A stretch of 64,000 bases of DNA from Adenophora triphylla var. japonica (GCA_022495995.1 JAFEMH010002566.1:1-64000), one strand, 5' to 3'; positions 1 to 12,120 are shown, counted from the first letter of the stretch. Numbers and translations are program-made. The notes: generated by a model not told the origin, from the sequence alone.

Positions 1-360
1 CGAAGCACAGTCGTAGTTCGGGTGTGGGGTGAGTGTTTTGTGAATGCGGGCGTGGTGGTGCCACTGAGGTGTGAGTGTGTGCCGCCGAAGGTCGGTGGTG
101 AGGACGTGGTGGTGTCACAGGTGACCGCGTAAGGTCGATGGTGGATCTGTGATAGGATTCCTACGTATGCCTGGCGGGAATCGAAGCACAGTCGTAGTTC
201 GGAAGTCGTGATATGCATCTGTGAGTGCGGGCGTGGTGGTGCCACGAGAGTGTTGTGTGACCGCTAGGAGGTCGGTGATAGGAGCGTGGTGGTGTCTGAA
301 ATGTGAGTGACCGCTAGAGGTCAATGGTGAGGACGTGGTGGTGTCACAGGATGGAAATTT
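1..360. repeat. E1 tandem array, ~50-54 bp unit, and conserved TACGTA block
   Basis: CGTGGTGGTG recurs at 51, 105, 232, 285 and 334, giving a unit of about 49-54 bp with GACCGCTAGAGGTC-like text between. At 160-200 a block with CCTACGTATGCC, GGGAATC and CAGTCGTAGTTCGG interrupts the array; its second half is also at 1-22. The same block occurs in E2 (55707-55760 and 56168-56220) and, inverted, in E3 (20303-20352), each time just inside the 3' LTR. No protein-coding signal is credible here. Confidence 0.7.
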
Positions 361-415
361 TACGATTTTCCCTAATGTCGGGTGGTTTAAGGCCTTAGGC
401 GCTGGAGATAGTTGT

Positions 416-860
416 GAGGACTTGAATCGTCTTCGGTGCGGTTGCGCCATGTTTGAGGACTTTGAATGCGTCTTCTCCGGCGAGGTTTGATGTCATGCCG
501 CGAGGACTTTGAATCGTCTTCTAGCGGCGGTTGATGTTATGCGCGAGACTTTGGAAATCGTCTTTAGCGGCGGTTGGTGCCACGGGAGGACTTTGGAATC
601 GTCTTAGCGGCGAAGTTGGTGCCACGCAGGGAGAGACTTTAGAATCGTCTTCGGCGGCGGTTTGGGGTACCCATAGCAGGAGAGACTTTGTGGAGATCGT
701 CTTCGGCGGCGGTTGGTGCCACGTTGGAGGACTTTGAATGCGTCTTACGCGGCGGCCCAGTTGGTGCCATATTTGGCAGGACGTTGAAATGAATCGTCTT
801 ACGCGGCGGTTGATGTTATGCTTGTCGAGGACTTTGAATCGTCTTAGCTAGCCGCAGATT
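416..860. repeat. E1 tandem array, ~42-60 bp unit
   Basis: About ten degenerate copies share GAGGACTTTGAATCGTCTT, then a GCGGCGGTTGGTGCCAC-like half. Copies vary by small indels, so short open frames through the array are by-products. It belongs to the untranslated 3' region of E1. Confidence 0.75.
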
Positions 861-869
861 GTGGAGGCA

Positions 870-1800
870 TGGGCGCCTTGTGCTTTGATTGCGAGGCGTA
901 GATGCCTTTGTGTTTTGCATGTTGAGTAGAAAGGTTGGACTTACGATGGCTATGGTGCTTGCGTTGCCGTTGAAGTGGCGAGGATGACGGCGGTGATTGC
1001 TTCACCATTTGGCATTTTGGAGCGCTTCGTGCCTTAGGACTTGTACTCGGAGGTGTTGGCTCCTTCTTGTGCTTGTTTTGCCGTTGAGTGGGCAAGGATG
1101 ATGGTCGGTCTTTGAGGATATGCGATCTTGTATGACTTCCCTTTGACTTGTTGGGGGAGGAGCTCGGGCTTACTTTGATGGCCGGTGCTTGCGTTGCGTT
1201 GAAGTGGGCTAGGTTCGGGCTTACTTGTGCCGGTGCTTGAATTCTTTGGGGATGCGTGACCTTGTAGGGGCCCACTGTTGGGAAGATGACTTCGGACCTG
1301 CTTTTGAGGGAGCCCAGTGGTTGGTTGTCGTTGAGCGTTTGGAGGCGTCTTGTGCCTTGATATTCGTGCTTTGGGAGGTGTTGGCTCCTTCTTGGAATTG
1401 CCGTCGGGCGTTTTGGAGCGTCTCGTGCCTTGATATTAAATGCTTGGGAGGTGTTGGCTCCTTCTTGAATTGCCGTTAGTGGCGTTTTGGGCGTCTCGTG
1501 CCTTGATATTCAGGTGGTTGAATTGGCGTTGGAGTGGCGAGACCGGTCTTACGTTGGGCCATTGGATTGGAGTGGGCGAGACCGGTCTTACGTTGAGCGG
1601 CTTGAATTACCGTTGGGTGGGCGAGGACCGGTCTTACGTTGACGGCCGGTGGTTAGTGCCGTTAGTGGCGAGAGGTCTTACGTTGGGCCGGGATTGAATT
1701 GCCGTTGGAGGCGAGGACCGGTCTTACGTTGACGGCCGAGATTGAATTGCCGTTAGAGTAGGCGAGACCGGTCTTACGTTGACGTCGGTGGTTGAATTGA
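870..1800. repeat. E1 tandem arrays containing the CGGTCTTACGTTGA core
   Basis: From about 1320 to 1520 a unit of roughly 85 bp (GGAGGTGTTGGCTCCTTCTTG, then TCTCGTGCCTTGATATT) repeats three times. From 1530 to 1800 a unit of about 55 bp repeats with GACCGGTCTTACGTTGACGG. The CGGTCTTACGTTGA core is also the core of the 20-copy array in E2 at 56340-57700, so the two elements share an ancestral repeat that expanded separately. The stretch 870-1320 is a more decayed mixture with GTTGAAGTGGC(T)AGG words. Confidence 0.7.
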
Positions 1801-1901
1801 AGGGTTAGGGACCATTACGCACTTGGATTTCTTGGAAAAGGCCTTAGGACGGGGCAAAGATTATAAGGCGGGGAAAGTAATTTGGCCACCCCTTGCAAAG
1901 A

Positions 1902-1941
1902 GGTCCGTACGGACCAACAGTGCAAGAGGTCCGTACGGACC
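1902..1941. promoter_or_regulatory. Pair of GGTCCGTACGGACC palindromes upstream of E1 gene A
   Basis: Two perfect 14-bp palindromes lie at 1902-1915 and 1928-1941, each preceded by GCAA(A)GA. The second ends 160 bp before the likely gene A start at 2102. A weak TATA-like TTTAAA lies near 1979. The same word is present upstream of gene B and in the 5' LTR. The CCGTAC/GTACGG halves resemble the GTAC core bound by plant SBP-box factors; that link is inference. Confidence 0.75.
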
Positions 1942-2101
1942 AATGTTGAAATTTTACGGTTCCCAGGTTTTGGCCCGGGTTTAAACCGAGGCATCCCCTT
2001 CATTTCCCATTTCCAGTTCGTGAACCAGGCGAGAGAGAGAGAGAAAAAAATCCTCCATTGTTAACCAAAATCAACAATTTTTTTTGCTTGAATTGCTTGC
2101 C

Positions 2102-5087
2102 ATGGCTGAAGGATCTCGAAGGAGTCGTCGTCAGCCTTGATCGAGGTGGTCGAGCAACGGATGGAGCTTCAAAGAAATTGGATCTCGTTCGTTCCATCTT
2201 CGAAGAACCCGGATGTCTTGTATCCGAATCCGGAGGTGCACAATCGTCGTTCTAGGAACGTCGGGGAGGTAAGAAATCCGTTCCGTTTTGATTCCCTGCT
2301 CGAATTTTTGAATGCTAGAACTAGGTTTTAGTTTTTCGCATTTTTGAATTTTTGTTATTATTTTTTTTTATGCCTTTTTGTGAAATTCTTGATGAATTGT
2401 TGAAAATGGACATGTAAAAATTGTGGGTATGTGTATTTTGTGCAGAAATGTGTAGATTAGCTTTTATTTGTGAAAATAAAGTGCTTCTCTAATGAAATGC
2501 ATGCTTTGGTGTTTTGTACCGTATGCTATTTATGTATGTACATTATGAGAAAAGTTTGTCGTGTAGTGACAATTTTTGTGAAAAAATGTGACATGTGCCG
2601 TGTTTTTGTGACGGGTTTTGTCTGAAAGTGTGTGCCGTGTAGGGACGGATTTTTGAAAAATGTGTTATGCATATGTGTCGTGCCGTGTGTGCCATGTTTT
2701 GGGTGACGGACTTTGTGGGGAAAATATGTGCAATATGTGCCGTGTTTTTGTGACGGGTTATATGTGCCTTTGCCGTGTTGGGACGGACTTTTTGAAAATG
2801 TGTCGTGTAGGGCTTAATCCCCTTTTTCTTTTGAGAAAATGTGTACGGTGTGTGCCGTGTTTTGTGACGGGTTACATGGAAAAATTATATGTATAATGTA
2901 TATGAAAATTATGTGCAATGTGTGCCGTGTTTTGTGACGGGTTATATGTGAAAAATATGTGCAATGTGTGCCGTGTTTTATGACGGGTTATTTTTCATGG
3001 CTTTCCGTGTTGGGACGGACTTTTGTGCCTTTTGTTTTATATTAGAAATGCTTTTGTGATTGACGTACCTTTCTTTGTGTTTACTGCGGGATGCGGGAGC
3101 TTATGGCGGGAAGGCCAAGAGGATGAAGACTTCGGGGATCGCTCGAAATTTGTTGAGGTGTGGCGGCGGATGCACGATATTTACGTGGATGGTAGGCCGA
3201 GTCCCGGGAGGGTGGTCTACGCTTACGGCACTGGGGGTGTTTCGTCGAGAACACAGTGGGGTTTCGACACGAGGAAGAACAAGAGCGTCTTCCTTGGCCT
3301 TTCCAGGAGTATTGGTGGGATACCACCACACCTTCCATACGAGTTGGGGAGAGGTGACGGTGACGCCGGCCAGGACTTTCTTTGCGATTCTAGGGCTTTC
3401 CTTGAAAGGAGGGCCGGTACGGTGGAAGATATGATCTCCGATGTTGTGTTGACCGAGGCTGCTGGGCTTTGAGCCTCGTCCTCGCGAGGGCACAGGGATG
3501 TTGTATAGCGATGTGGAGGCTGAAGATCACGGCCGGTATTGGGGCCTATGTCGGGGTACCGGCCGGGTGTGACGGGCGGTAGCGCAGCTCCTTTTGTGGT
3601 ATGCATTGTCAGAGACTTTGTTCTCGAACCACGCGGCAGCGGCTCCCTTTGCTCTGTTGGAGAGCTTGATTGATCTGGATAGGGTGCAGTGATATTGCTT
3701 GGGGCGAGCGAGGCTTGGGTGAGCTCTACTTCTCCTTGGGCCCAGGTTTAGCCGGGGTGTAGCCGATTCGTTGGCTGTTTTGACTTTGCTTTGGAGGTAT
3801 GAGTTTATTCTTGTTTTTGATTTAGCAACTTGTCGCTTCTCCGTTTTCTTTTACTTGAGCCTTCTCTGTTTTTGTCACGGGTGTGGTTCTATGAGGTTTT
3901 CCGAGTGCTTCCCGTGGGATAGAGATCTGAGGGTACATTGCTTTGCGTACCACTGCTATCTTTGAGGTGGGCTCGTACGGCGAGGAAGAGGAGGACCGAC
4001 GGGGAAGCTCACCATCGCCTACGGGGATGTGCGGGAGCGTCTGGAGAGGGTAGCCGGAGGGGTTTCGTTTTGTTCCCGTGGGCTCGGTATGAGGGGGATG
4101 AGTTTGAGGGGCTCAGGAGTGACGGCGCGACGGAAGATCTTTGCGGGGCTTGACTGCGATGTCATGTATGGGGGGAGCGGGTCTTACGCGGCATGGCCCC
4201 GGGTGTGCTTCCCGTGGCTCAGGGACCCTCCCTTTGGGATGCTTGATTCCCGGGACATGGATGTGCTTGATTTTGAGAGGTACCTTGGCGGTGTGGGCGC
4301 GAGGAGTTCATTCTTGTATGGAGAGGAGTACGGGGCCTTCGTGAGGAGGAAGGCGGGGACGCCGCAGTGCGCGAGGAGAGAGAGGGCGCCCGCGGGCTCC
4401 CGAGAGGTTCCGATGCGGGGCCGGATTTCACGTATGTCGGGGACGGATCGAGAGGAGGTGTATGCATGCCGTTCTGGCGAGCTCTGCTTTGCATGCAGAG
4501 TGGATCTGATAGATCGGTGAGTGTGCTACTCTTTTCCATCTTGGCATCTTTTACGTATTTTTCTCTTTTTGTTGTTGAGTATAAGCCCTTATTCTTTGAG
4601 CGTTTCCTTGGCTGCTTGTTGGTGCGGAGTCCGGGGAGAGCCTATGATATCTTGACTCGCCGTTATGTGGCGATGAGGTCGTTTGCGAAGAAGATGGCGT
4701 CGAAGATATCTTGCCGGTCTTCGCGACGCGTGCGGCGTACGAGCCTATGCCTTGAGGCATTACGCCAGACGTTCCTCCGCCTAGAGCCGAGGCGGAGCCG
4801 CGGCGGGAGGGACCTTCGAGGCGGCATAGCATGGATGCGGGACGTCTTCGGGAGCTCGGGGCAGCGGCCCTTTTATCGATTCTTCCCTCCTCGGGATGCG
4901 CGGGGCGAGGGTCCGTCGAGCCTTCCTTCTTTGATCCTTTCGCCGGATTTGATCCTTCGGATTATTTTGAGTGGCGGCCTCCGGCGAGAGGCTCGGTACT
5001 ACGATGACGAGGACGTGACGGGGCGAGTTCGCGGGGATGCCCGACTTCTCTCTGGAGGACCTCGGCGAGGATGATGATGATCTTTGA
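2102..5087 (+). pseudogene. E1 antisense gene A (plant-mobile-domain-like, spliced, broken)
   Basis: Exon 1 (2102-2268, ATG in GCCATGGC) ends at a GTAAGA donor. Exon 2 resumes near 3088 where the acceptor appears damaged (TGCGGG). Further introns are near 3796-3930 and from 4517 (GTGAGT) to about 4598. It matches E2 gene A in order and protein text: exon 1 is 167 nt in both, E1 has SKFVEVW then PSPGRVV where E2 has ESVIDLW then GPRQIVV, and ETLFSNHAAAAPFALLESL aligns with STLFGHAEGTAVFALPRSL. The latter stretch with GELYFSL/AELYFAL recalls plant mobile domain (PMD) proteins, a weak assignment. Several frameshifts and a stop soon after the ATG break it. Transcription runs opposite to gag-pol. 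Confidence 0.6.
2590..3010 (+). repeat. Tandem repeat inside gene A intron 1
   Basis: About eight imperfect copies of TGTGCCGTGTTTTGTGACGG, 40-75 bp apart, fill the downstream half of the first intron. E2 intron 1 has unrelated T-rich repeats with GGGACGG words instead. No coding function is expected. Confidence 0.75.
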
Positions 5088-5440
5088 AGAGTCGGATTAG
5101 GGTCCATTTGCTTTCCCTCTTTCCATATCTTCTCTTTTTTTTTTTGTTTAGCAACGAGACATTTGATATTCTGTAATAAAACACTCATATTTGCACGGCA
5201 AACAACATTTTATTTTAAGATGTAATGTCATTTTTGTGATTCCGGGGATTTGTCCGAGAAATGGTTGCTATTATTATTATATTTTCGTGCATGCCACGTG
5301 AGCTGAGAGTGCGTTTGTGGGTAGTGTTTGTTTGCGGGAATGGCTTTGGCCGAGTGTTTGGGCGGTTTGGAGCAAGGTCTGGCGAGGACGGTGGTTGTTA
5401 TGCTTGTTTCTTTGGGGAAAATGGGTTCTTTTTGCAAGGA
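5088..5440. other. Spacer between E1 genes A and B
   Basis: T-rich sequence after the gene A stop, with AATAAAA at about 5175 as a possible poly(A) signal for gene A. Nothing else is recognised before the gene B promoter palindromes. Confidence 0.4.
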
Positions 5441-5513
5441 GGTCCGTACGGACATACTTAGCATGAAAAGAGGACCGTACGGACCAACCTTGCTTTTGGG
5501 AAGGACATAAATG
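5441..5513 (+). promoter_or_regulatory. Palindrome pair and TATA-like box upstream of E1 gene B
   Basis: GGTCCGTACGGACA (5441-5454, last base changed) and GGACCGTACGGACC (5472-5485, one base changed) are the second E1 pair. CATAAATG at 5506-5513 is a TATA-like box 20 bp downstream, and the gene B ATG follows at 5603, 117 bp after the second palindrome. Flanks again include TTGCAAGGA on the left and CCTTGC on the right, so the symmetric word extends beyond 14 bp. Confidence 0.7.
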
Positions 5514-5602
5514 CTTTCCGGTGTCTGGTTCTTCCCCATTTCCCCATTTGCAGCCATTTTCGAGCTTTCTTCCTCATTTTCTCTAGGAAACTCCATTTTG
5601 CC

Positions 5603-7118
5603 ATGGATTGTTCCCACGTCCCTAGAATTTTGCCGAGGCTTTCGCGGGGAGAGGCAAGCACACTTCCTTGAGCGGTTGAAAACGTGGATGCGGCGCCGTA
5701 TGAGGCATCGAGACGGAGCTTTCGAGTAAGGTTTCGTCTTTGCTCGATTTGGTCTTTTAAGGAGTTGGTTCTGATTGGGATTTGTTGCGGGCTGCCGCGA
5801 AGTTACGGGATGTTAGGAGGCATGTGTCTTGTTTCTCCTATAATGAAATGGTGCCCACTTTTGAGGATTTTCGGGCTTTGATTGGGAGGGCCCAGGAGGT
5901 GGAGGCCATCTCGCTTCCTTTGATTGGTGGTGCTGCGGTGAGCGTGAAGCTTGCGAGGCTTTCTTCGTACTTCGTTGGAAGAAGTGCGAGGGCATGATCC
6001 TTGATTCGGGTCATATCGACATTTACGAGGCTGCCGGAGCGGTTCATGGGCGATGATGAGAGTGATGTCTCTTGGGACGCATTTGCCTTGTGCGTGATGG
6101 CGGCAGCTTTTCTGGTCGGCTCCACTTGGCATTTGCGATGGCGCTTTGCTAGATGTGGTAGGGCCGCTGCGAGTGGAGAGGATATTGTCCCGTTAGTCTT
6201 TGGGGAGACTCTTCATGGTATCGGCCGTACGCGGCAGGGATCGGTTCATGAGAGGGGAAGCCCCGCTTTGCTCACCTTGTGGGCTGCGAGAGAGACTTCG
6301 AGGCCATGCCGAGGCTCCGGCGTCGTTTAGCCCGTGGTCATTTGCTCGGCGACCTCTTGTGTTGGATATGGATCGATCCGCTTGGGAGAGATGGATGGCA
6401 CGGCTTGAGTACGCATCGGATCATTTGGTGGGTTCCGCCTTTGGAGGATTGAGACTAGGAGGATCTTGCGGGAAGGGTCCTACGTTATCGAGTTCCGGGT
6501 TTGTCTTGGTCCTCCTTCTATATTCCGTCGCTTGTTTCCGACGAGTTTGGGATGAAGCGAGGAGCCTTTGTTGAGGTGGGATGACCTTGCTCTGCGGAGG
6601 TAGTTCCTCTTTGTATGGCGGCTTCGGGTGCCTTCTTGTATTTTACGAGGGTATGGAAGTATTCCGCTTTCCCTCTGTGGTACTCCTTAGACGTCGGGAG
6701 CGTCGTATTGGCGACTCGGTACCTGGCACAGTATGAGCGGCGTGTTGGGCGGTCCCAGTGGTCTTGGAAGCGGGCGTGTAGCGATTACAGGACCCGGTTG
6801 CCGTAGTAGCTATTGCCTTAGGAGTGCCGAAGCACAGTCGACCCTTTGGATGTGACGGGAGACACTTTGTTTGACTACGAGACTAGAGTTGACCGGCGAC
6901 GGGGAGAGGTCCTCTTTGCGGACTCGCGGGGAGGAGATCCGAGCGAAGCACGGGCGAATGAAGCCACGAGAGCTCTTGGATTGTTTGACTCTACGGGGAG
7001 GACCCACGATCTCGGAGCGAGAGACGCGAGTTGGTTCACGTGGAGCGAAAGAAGACTCGCCGGGGGCGAGGAAGAAAGGAAAGAATGGCGAGGACAAGCG
7101 CGAGATGGCGCGGAATGA
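5603..7118 (+). pseudogene. E1 antisense gene B (DUF7745/PMD-like, broken)
   Basis: The ATG lies in GCCATGG at 5603. The recoverable text includes IWSFKELVL, DLLRAAAKLRDVRRHV, FSYNEMVPTFEDFRALIG, PLVFGETLHG and HERGSPALLTLW. E2 gene B has LWSLKELVP, DLLRASSSFWDTRRHV, LSFNEIVPTVEEFRALLGG, PLILGETFHA and HARGSPFLLTPW at the same places. The pattern F-x-L-x-F-x-E-x-x-P-T-x-E-E/D-F followed by LLGG-like text recalls the N-terminal part of plant mobile domain or DUF7745 proteins. The charged tail (MDVTGDTLFDYETRV to RDGAE) ends at 7118. At least three frameshifts or stops interrupt it. A role in element regulation is inference. Confidence 0.6.
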
Positions 7119-7958
7119 CCTCCTAGGTATCCATTCATTGCATTTGCAAACACATTATTAGTTAAATGTATTAAAAGTTGTCTTTTAGCATGTTGTGAAC
7201 TTGAGAGTAGACCGTGCTTGAACTCATCAAGAAATGTTGTAACCGTTAGTGATTTGTGATTTACTTTTAAAGCTTTGTCGAGACGCAAGATCTCTTGTTT
7301 GCCTTTGCTTTTGTTGTGCACTTTGTCGGCGTCCATCCTTGGACTTTTACATTGCATTTGCGGGACTTGAAGCGGCACAGGCCATGGCGGCAATCCACTT
7401 TTGCTTAGGCTTTGTGCTTGGGCGAGAGGTTGAGTGATCTCTGACAAGTCGTTTTGACGGTCTTTTTTGCGGCTTCCTTGCCTCTTGTTGGCGTCGGGCT
7501 CTTGACCTCTTTTTGCGGCTTACGCTTGAGCTTCTTTTTTTTTATTGTTTTTTTGTGAGCCCTTGCTCGAGCTCTTTTTTTTTTTTTTTTGTGAGCCCTT
7601 GCTCGAGCTCTTTTTTTTTTTGAAGCGCGTGAGGCGAAGACAAGCCCACTGGCTTGGAAGCGAGACATGAGTCGGTCGTTTGATCTTTGAGTGACCCTCG
7701 GATGTCCTTTGATGTTGCCGCCGTCGTTTGACTTGGTCAAGGTGGCTATTGGGCGTGTTCTTGAAAAGTGCGTAGCTTGATGGAGGTCTTGATTGACATT
7801 CAAACTTTTGACTTTTGTGTATTTTTAGACCGGACCAATTAAGGTTGCCTACGTTCCCCGGACTAGAGGGCTCGAGTGCAACGTAGTTCGACACTACATG
7901 GAGTGCCAAGAGATGCGCATTGTTCTTCTTAGGCGAAGTATCTGCGAAGTTTGCTTAG
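7119..7958. other. E1 spacer between gene B and integrase 3' end
   Basis: No gene is seen. AT-rich text runs to about 7440. At 7545-7625 a TTTTTGTGAGCCCTTGCTCGAGCTC unit is repeated with long T runs. E2 has a different T-rich tandem repeat in the same position (63090-63330). The lysine-rich minus-strand frames here come from these T runs. Confidence 0.6.
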
Positions 7959-9056
7959 TTATTTGGATTCATGAAGGGATTGCCGTCTAGGTGCATCGGC
8001 TTCATGGCGCCTCGGAGAAGATCTTTTGAACCACGAAAGGGCCGATCCATGTGGGTTCCCATTTTCCCGGTGGGTTGGTTCGAGTGGGAGGCTTTTCTTT
8101 GAGTACAAGGTCGCCTTCCACGATGTCTCGGGATTTGACTTTCTTGTCGAAAGCTCTAGCCATCTGCTTTGATAGGCTCGGACGTGTTCCATGGCCTTTA
8201 GTCGTCGCTCGTCTAGCGAGCCAATTCGTCGTGTCGGCCGGAGCCATTCGACTTCGTTGATGTCATTTTCCGGCGGCACTCGGAGTGAGGAATTTCCGGC
8301 TCGATGGGAAGGGCTGCTTCCATCCGTATGTCGGGGCAAATGGGGTTTCTCCCGTGGGCATTACGGCCCGATGTGCGGTAGCCCCAAAGTGCAAGGTGCG
8401 GCTTCTCGGGCCAATCTCGTCCTCGGGTGGTCATTTTCGGATGATCCGTTCGAGGGTTTTGTTTGCTTTGCTTCCACGGCGCCGTTTGTTTGTGGCCGGT
8501 AGGGAGAAGATTTGTGGCGTGTGATCTTGAATTCGGCCCGGCGATGCATCGAATTCCCCTTGAAGTGTGAACCATTGTACGATATGACCTCATTTGGGAT
8601 GCCGTATCGGCGAGATGATGTTTTCCTTGAGGAAATGCGCGACCTTCTTGGAGGTGAGTACCTTGTAGGACTTGGCTTCGACCCATTTGGTGAAGTAGTC
8701 GATGGCTACTAAGATGAACTCGTGACCAGATTCTTTGCTGGCGGAGCGATTTTCCCGATGACGTCAATTCCCCCAGTGGCAAATGGCGAGGTGTAGTCAT
8801 GCGGTAGAGATCGTGGAGGAGGTAGATGATTGAGGTTGGAGAACCGTTGGCACTTGTCGCGGCTTCGGACAAAGTGGATGCAATGCGCCTCCATGGAGAT
8901 CCGATAGTAGCCCATCCACGAGAATGATTTGCATCGGGGCTCAGCGTTCGTGTGGGGACCGCAAGCCCCATTGTGGACTTCGTTCATGAACTTGTTTGCT
9001 TCTTCTTGGGCGATGCGGCGTAGGAGTGGCCCGTGGTAGCGTTTCTTGTATAGCAT
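7959..9056 (-). pseudogene. E1 integrase (Ty3/gypsy), broken
   Basis: Reading leftward: a zinc-binding region with HNGACGPH and RDKCQRF near 9056-8800, a core with GGIDVIGK (first acidic residue), YNGSHFK where the family normally has DNG, then HKSSPYRPQTNGAVEA. The C-terminal part has KKVKSRDIVEGDLVLK and GKWEPTWIGPFVVQKIF. The second catalytic Asp appears replaced by Tyr (TAC) and several frameshifts split the frame. It ends about 840 bp from the converging gene B. Confidence 0.8.
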
Positions 9057-9224
9057 GTCCCGAGGATGACGAAGTGAGAGGCGAGGCGTTTTAGGGCCAT
9101 GATGCTCTTGGTTTGACCCCTTACGTGTGTGGGTCTTCCTTGTTCATGAAGGTGGTTTCCCGCTCTTGAGGTATTGGAAGATACTGGTTATACCATGGCT
9201 CATTGACGGGCTTAGGTTACGGTT

Positions 9225-9675
9225 CGATCTCACAACGGTGGCGGGAATTTCCTTTCGCCCGAGCTTTGAAGGGTTTGATTGCTTTTCCTTCGAGGGGATT
9301 TCCACAAGGAAGCCAAGGTGGCTAAGGCATCTGCAAACTGTTTCGGTCTCTTGGCAAGTAGTGGAAGGTGACTTCTTCGAATTGTGTGATGAGGTCCTCC
9401 ATGCGGGCATGGTATTTTTGCAAGCACAGGTCTATGGTTTTCCACTTGTTGGAGACTTGGTTGATGATCAAGGTGAGTCCCCATAAACTTCGAGTTTGGA
9501 CATTCCTCTCGAGTGCGGCTTGTAGTCAGGCGGCGCGGGCTTCATATTCGGCGGCATTGTTGGTTACCTCGAAATTGAGCTTTATAGCAATTGGGGTGTG
9601 CTCGTCCTTGGGATCTACCAAGAGCATACCGATGCCGTTTCCCTTTTTGTTGGCTGCTCAGTCGAAGAACGGTTG
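9225..9675 (-). pseudogene. E1 second (archaeal-type) RNase H domain, broken
   Basis: Minus-strand text, frame-corrected by eye, reads AANKKGNGIGMLLVDP, NFEVTNNAAEYEA, then GLTLIINQVSNKWKT and HYLPRDRNS. That order (D-x-A-A, then N-x-A-E-Y-E-A, then x-x-LIINQ) matches the extra RNase H of Tat-lineage elements between pol RNase H and integrase. Stops and a shift after LPRDRN break it. Confidence 0.75.
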
Positions 9676-11207
9676 CCATCGATTTTCGCTTTCGATTGCG
9701 AAAGATTCCCTCGTCTGAAATTGTGGTTCGGGGCCTCGAGCCTCGTCGGTTGGGAAATCGGCCGGTTGTTCGGCCATGGCCCGTCCCTTGATTGACTTTT
9801 GGTTTACGTACTTGATGTCAAATTCCGCTAGGAAGAAAGACCATTTGGCGAGCCTCATTGGACGAGAGATGGTTTGTCGAAGAGGTATTTGGTGGGTCCA
9901 TTTTGGAAACCAAGTGTACGGTGTGCGACTTGCATGTAGTGCCGTAGTTTCCCGACAACCCATACCGGAGCTGCGCGAGGTTTTCTCGAGGCGAGTAGTT
10001 GAGTTATTTGCCTTGAAACTTTCGGCGCGAAGTAGATGGCGTTTTCGACCCGTGACTCCTTCTTTTCTTGACGAGCATGGCTCCAGCTGCGGTGTCGGTC
10101 ACGGATTAGGTATAGCAGCAGTGGCTTTTCCTCGTGGGGAGGACGAGAGAATCGGAGGACTCACAAGGTATGCTTTTATTTTCTCAAAGGCATCTTGGCA
10201 TTCGAGTTCCATTCGATGTCGGCGTTCTTCTTCATCGGTTTGAAGATTGGCTCGCACATAGAGTCAATTGGTTGACGAGCGGCCCGATATATTGCGGGCG
10301 GCCCATGAAGCTTTTCACCTGCATGCGAGTTTGTGGTGGTCTCATTTCGATGATAGCCTTGATCTTTTGAGGATCAACCTCGATGCCTCTCTCGGTGACC
10401 ATGTATCCCAAAACCTTGCCTCGGCTAACCCCGAATGTGCATTTGGCGGGGTTAAGCCTCATTGAGTGTTTTCGGAGGCGATTGAAGAATTTTCTCAGTG
10501 CAGTGAGGTGTTGTCCATCTGATCCCTTTGAGTGAACGATCATGTCATCAACGTACACTTCGATCTCTTTGTGGATCATATCGTGGAAGAGGGCGGTTCT
10601 TTGCCCGTTGGTAGAGTAGCCCGGCGTTCTTTAGTCCGAACGGCATTCTTGTGTAGCATGATAGGTTCCCCGAGGGGTAGTGAAAATTTGTCTTTTCTTG
10701 GTCTTCTTCGGCCATCTTGATTTGATTGTAGCCGGCAAAACCGTCCACGAAGGACTTGACTTCGAAATTGGGCTGTAGTGTCTACCAACATGTCGATGTT
10801 GGGTAGTGGAAAATCGTCCTTGGGACTTGCTTTGTTGAGATCTCGGAAGTCCACGCAACGGCGTACTTTTCCATTGGCCTTGGTGACCGTGACTATATTG
10901 GAGAGCCATGTGGGGTACTCGATCACCACGATGAAGCCGACGCGGAGCATTTTTCGATCTCCTCTTTGACTTGTAAAGACCATTCGGCTTGATTCGGCGT
11001 AGCTTTTGCTTGATGGGCTTAGCCTCGGGATTGAGGGATCCGGTGCTCTACAATGTTAGGATCTAATCCGGGCATGTCTCGGTAAGACCAAGCGAACACG
11101 TCCACGAACTCTTTGGCGGTGCGATCCAATCGTCTTGCTCTGTCTGTCTTAGGTGAAGAAACTTCCGATTTGCGTCTCTTTTGGCTCTTGGCGGTTCCCA
11201 AATTCAC
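9676..11207 (-). pseudogene. E1 reverse transcriptase and first RNase H, broken
   Basis: The reading begins with EFVDVFAWSYRDMPGLDP (11207-11019), continues with YPTWLSNIVTVTKANGKVR and CVDFRDLNKASPKDDFPLP, then DGFAGYNQIKM, MPFGLKNAGLLYQR, the catalytic YVDDMIVHS, and NPAKCTFGVSRGKVLGY near 10430. RNase H text (KWSFFLAEFDIKYVNQKSIKGR) follows at 9963-9776. The YxDD motif is intact, but frame changes near 10750, 10580 and 10230 make it non-functional. Confidence 0.85.
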
Positions 11208-12120
11208 TTTGGTTAAAACCTCCTCGGCGGCTTGGGCCCGGTTTTCTCTCGTTTGACAACATGCTTAAAGATGTGCTTAATGTATTGTTCGTTTAATGTG
11301 TACTTCTTTATCAAGTGAATCGTTATTAGCTGTTTGTGTGTTAGTTAATTTATCGGTTGTTAAAGATGCAATGAGAGGATACTCGGAAAGATCGAAGCAT
11401 TCATTAAGAGCATACGGGAATACATTATTGGCAATGAGTTCGTAATCTTACGGCGTGAGGCCATCGGATGACTCGAGAGACTCAAATTCAAAGATAATGG
11501 ACTCGGGATGAGTTTTGACACTAGACTCTAGGACTCGAGGGGTCGAGACCAAGTTGTTCGATCATGTCCTTTTGCTTTGGCGGTGGAGTCGGAGAAGGTG
11601 GCCCGGTTATTGAGTGGCAATAGGCTTGATAGGAGATGGGGCTTGAAAGGCTTTATGTCACCGTTCCCGATCATTGCTATCACGAGTTATCGAAACAAAA
11701 TCGATTAGATCGGCATCTCGATTTCTTCTTTGAAGAAGCGAGGTGGAGCGGTGGCTCGTCCCAAGCATCGTCTGCGGAGTCTTTTGCTTTTGTCTTGGGC
11801 ATTACTAGCTCGAATGCGGACTCGTCCCGCTTGTTGAAGGCGGGAGTGTTGACAGAGAGTTTTCGAGTTCTTCCGCCAAGAGGGAGTTTTCCCGAACCAA
11901 AATTCGTTGTGAATAGTGGTGGTCATGGATCCTCGTAGAGCGGTGTGTCGAGAAATGCTCTTCGGACGGGATTTGGCTTGAGGCCTGCGAATCTTGCCGA
12001 GGTTACTGCTTTGGAGCTTGTCCATGGTTGTAGGCCGGCTTTGTTTAGCGGCTGATCGGCTCTGTTCCCTCTTACGGATCTTAACTTCCAAGTTGCCGGC
12101 CTTCTTTGTGAAGTACTTGG
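11208..12120 (-). pseudogene. E1 pol linker between protease and RT, degraded
   Basis: Minus-strand open stretches are short and rich in Arg, Ser and Lys. Position between protease and RT suggests the usual variable pol linker. AT-rich text at 11260-11440 may be a small insertion, but no ends are visible. No domain is recognised. Confidence 0.4.

Noticed and set aside
3081..3606. Minus-strand frames overlapping gene A exon 2
   Set aside because: The plus-strand text matches E2 gene A; the minus frames match nothing.
7405..7909. Long minus-strand Lys/Arg-rich open frames
   Set aside because: They are translations of T runs and a repeated CTCGAGCTC unit; not protein-like and no homologous frame in E2.
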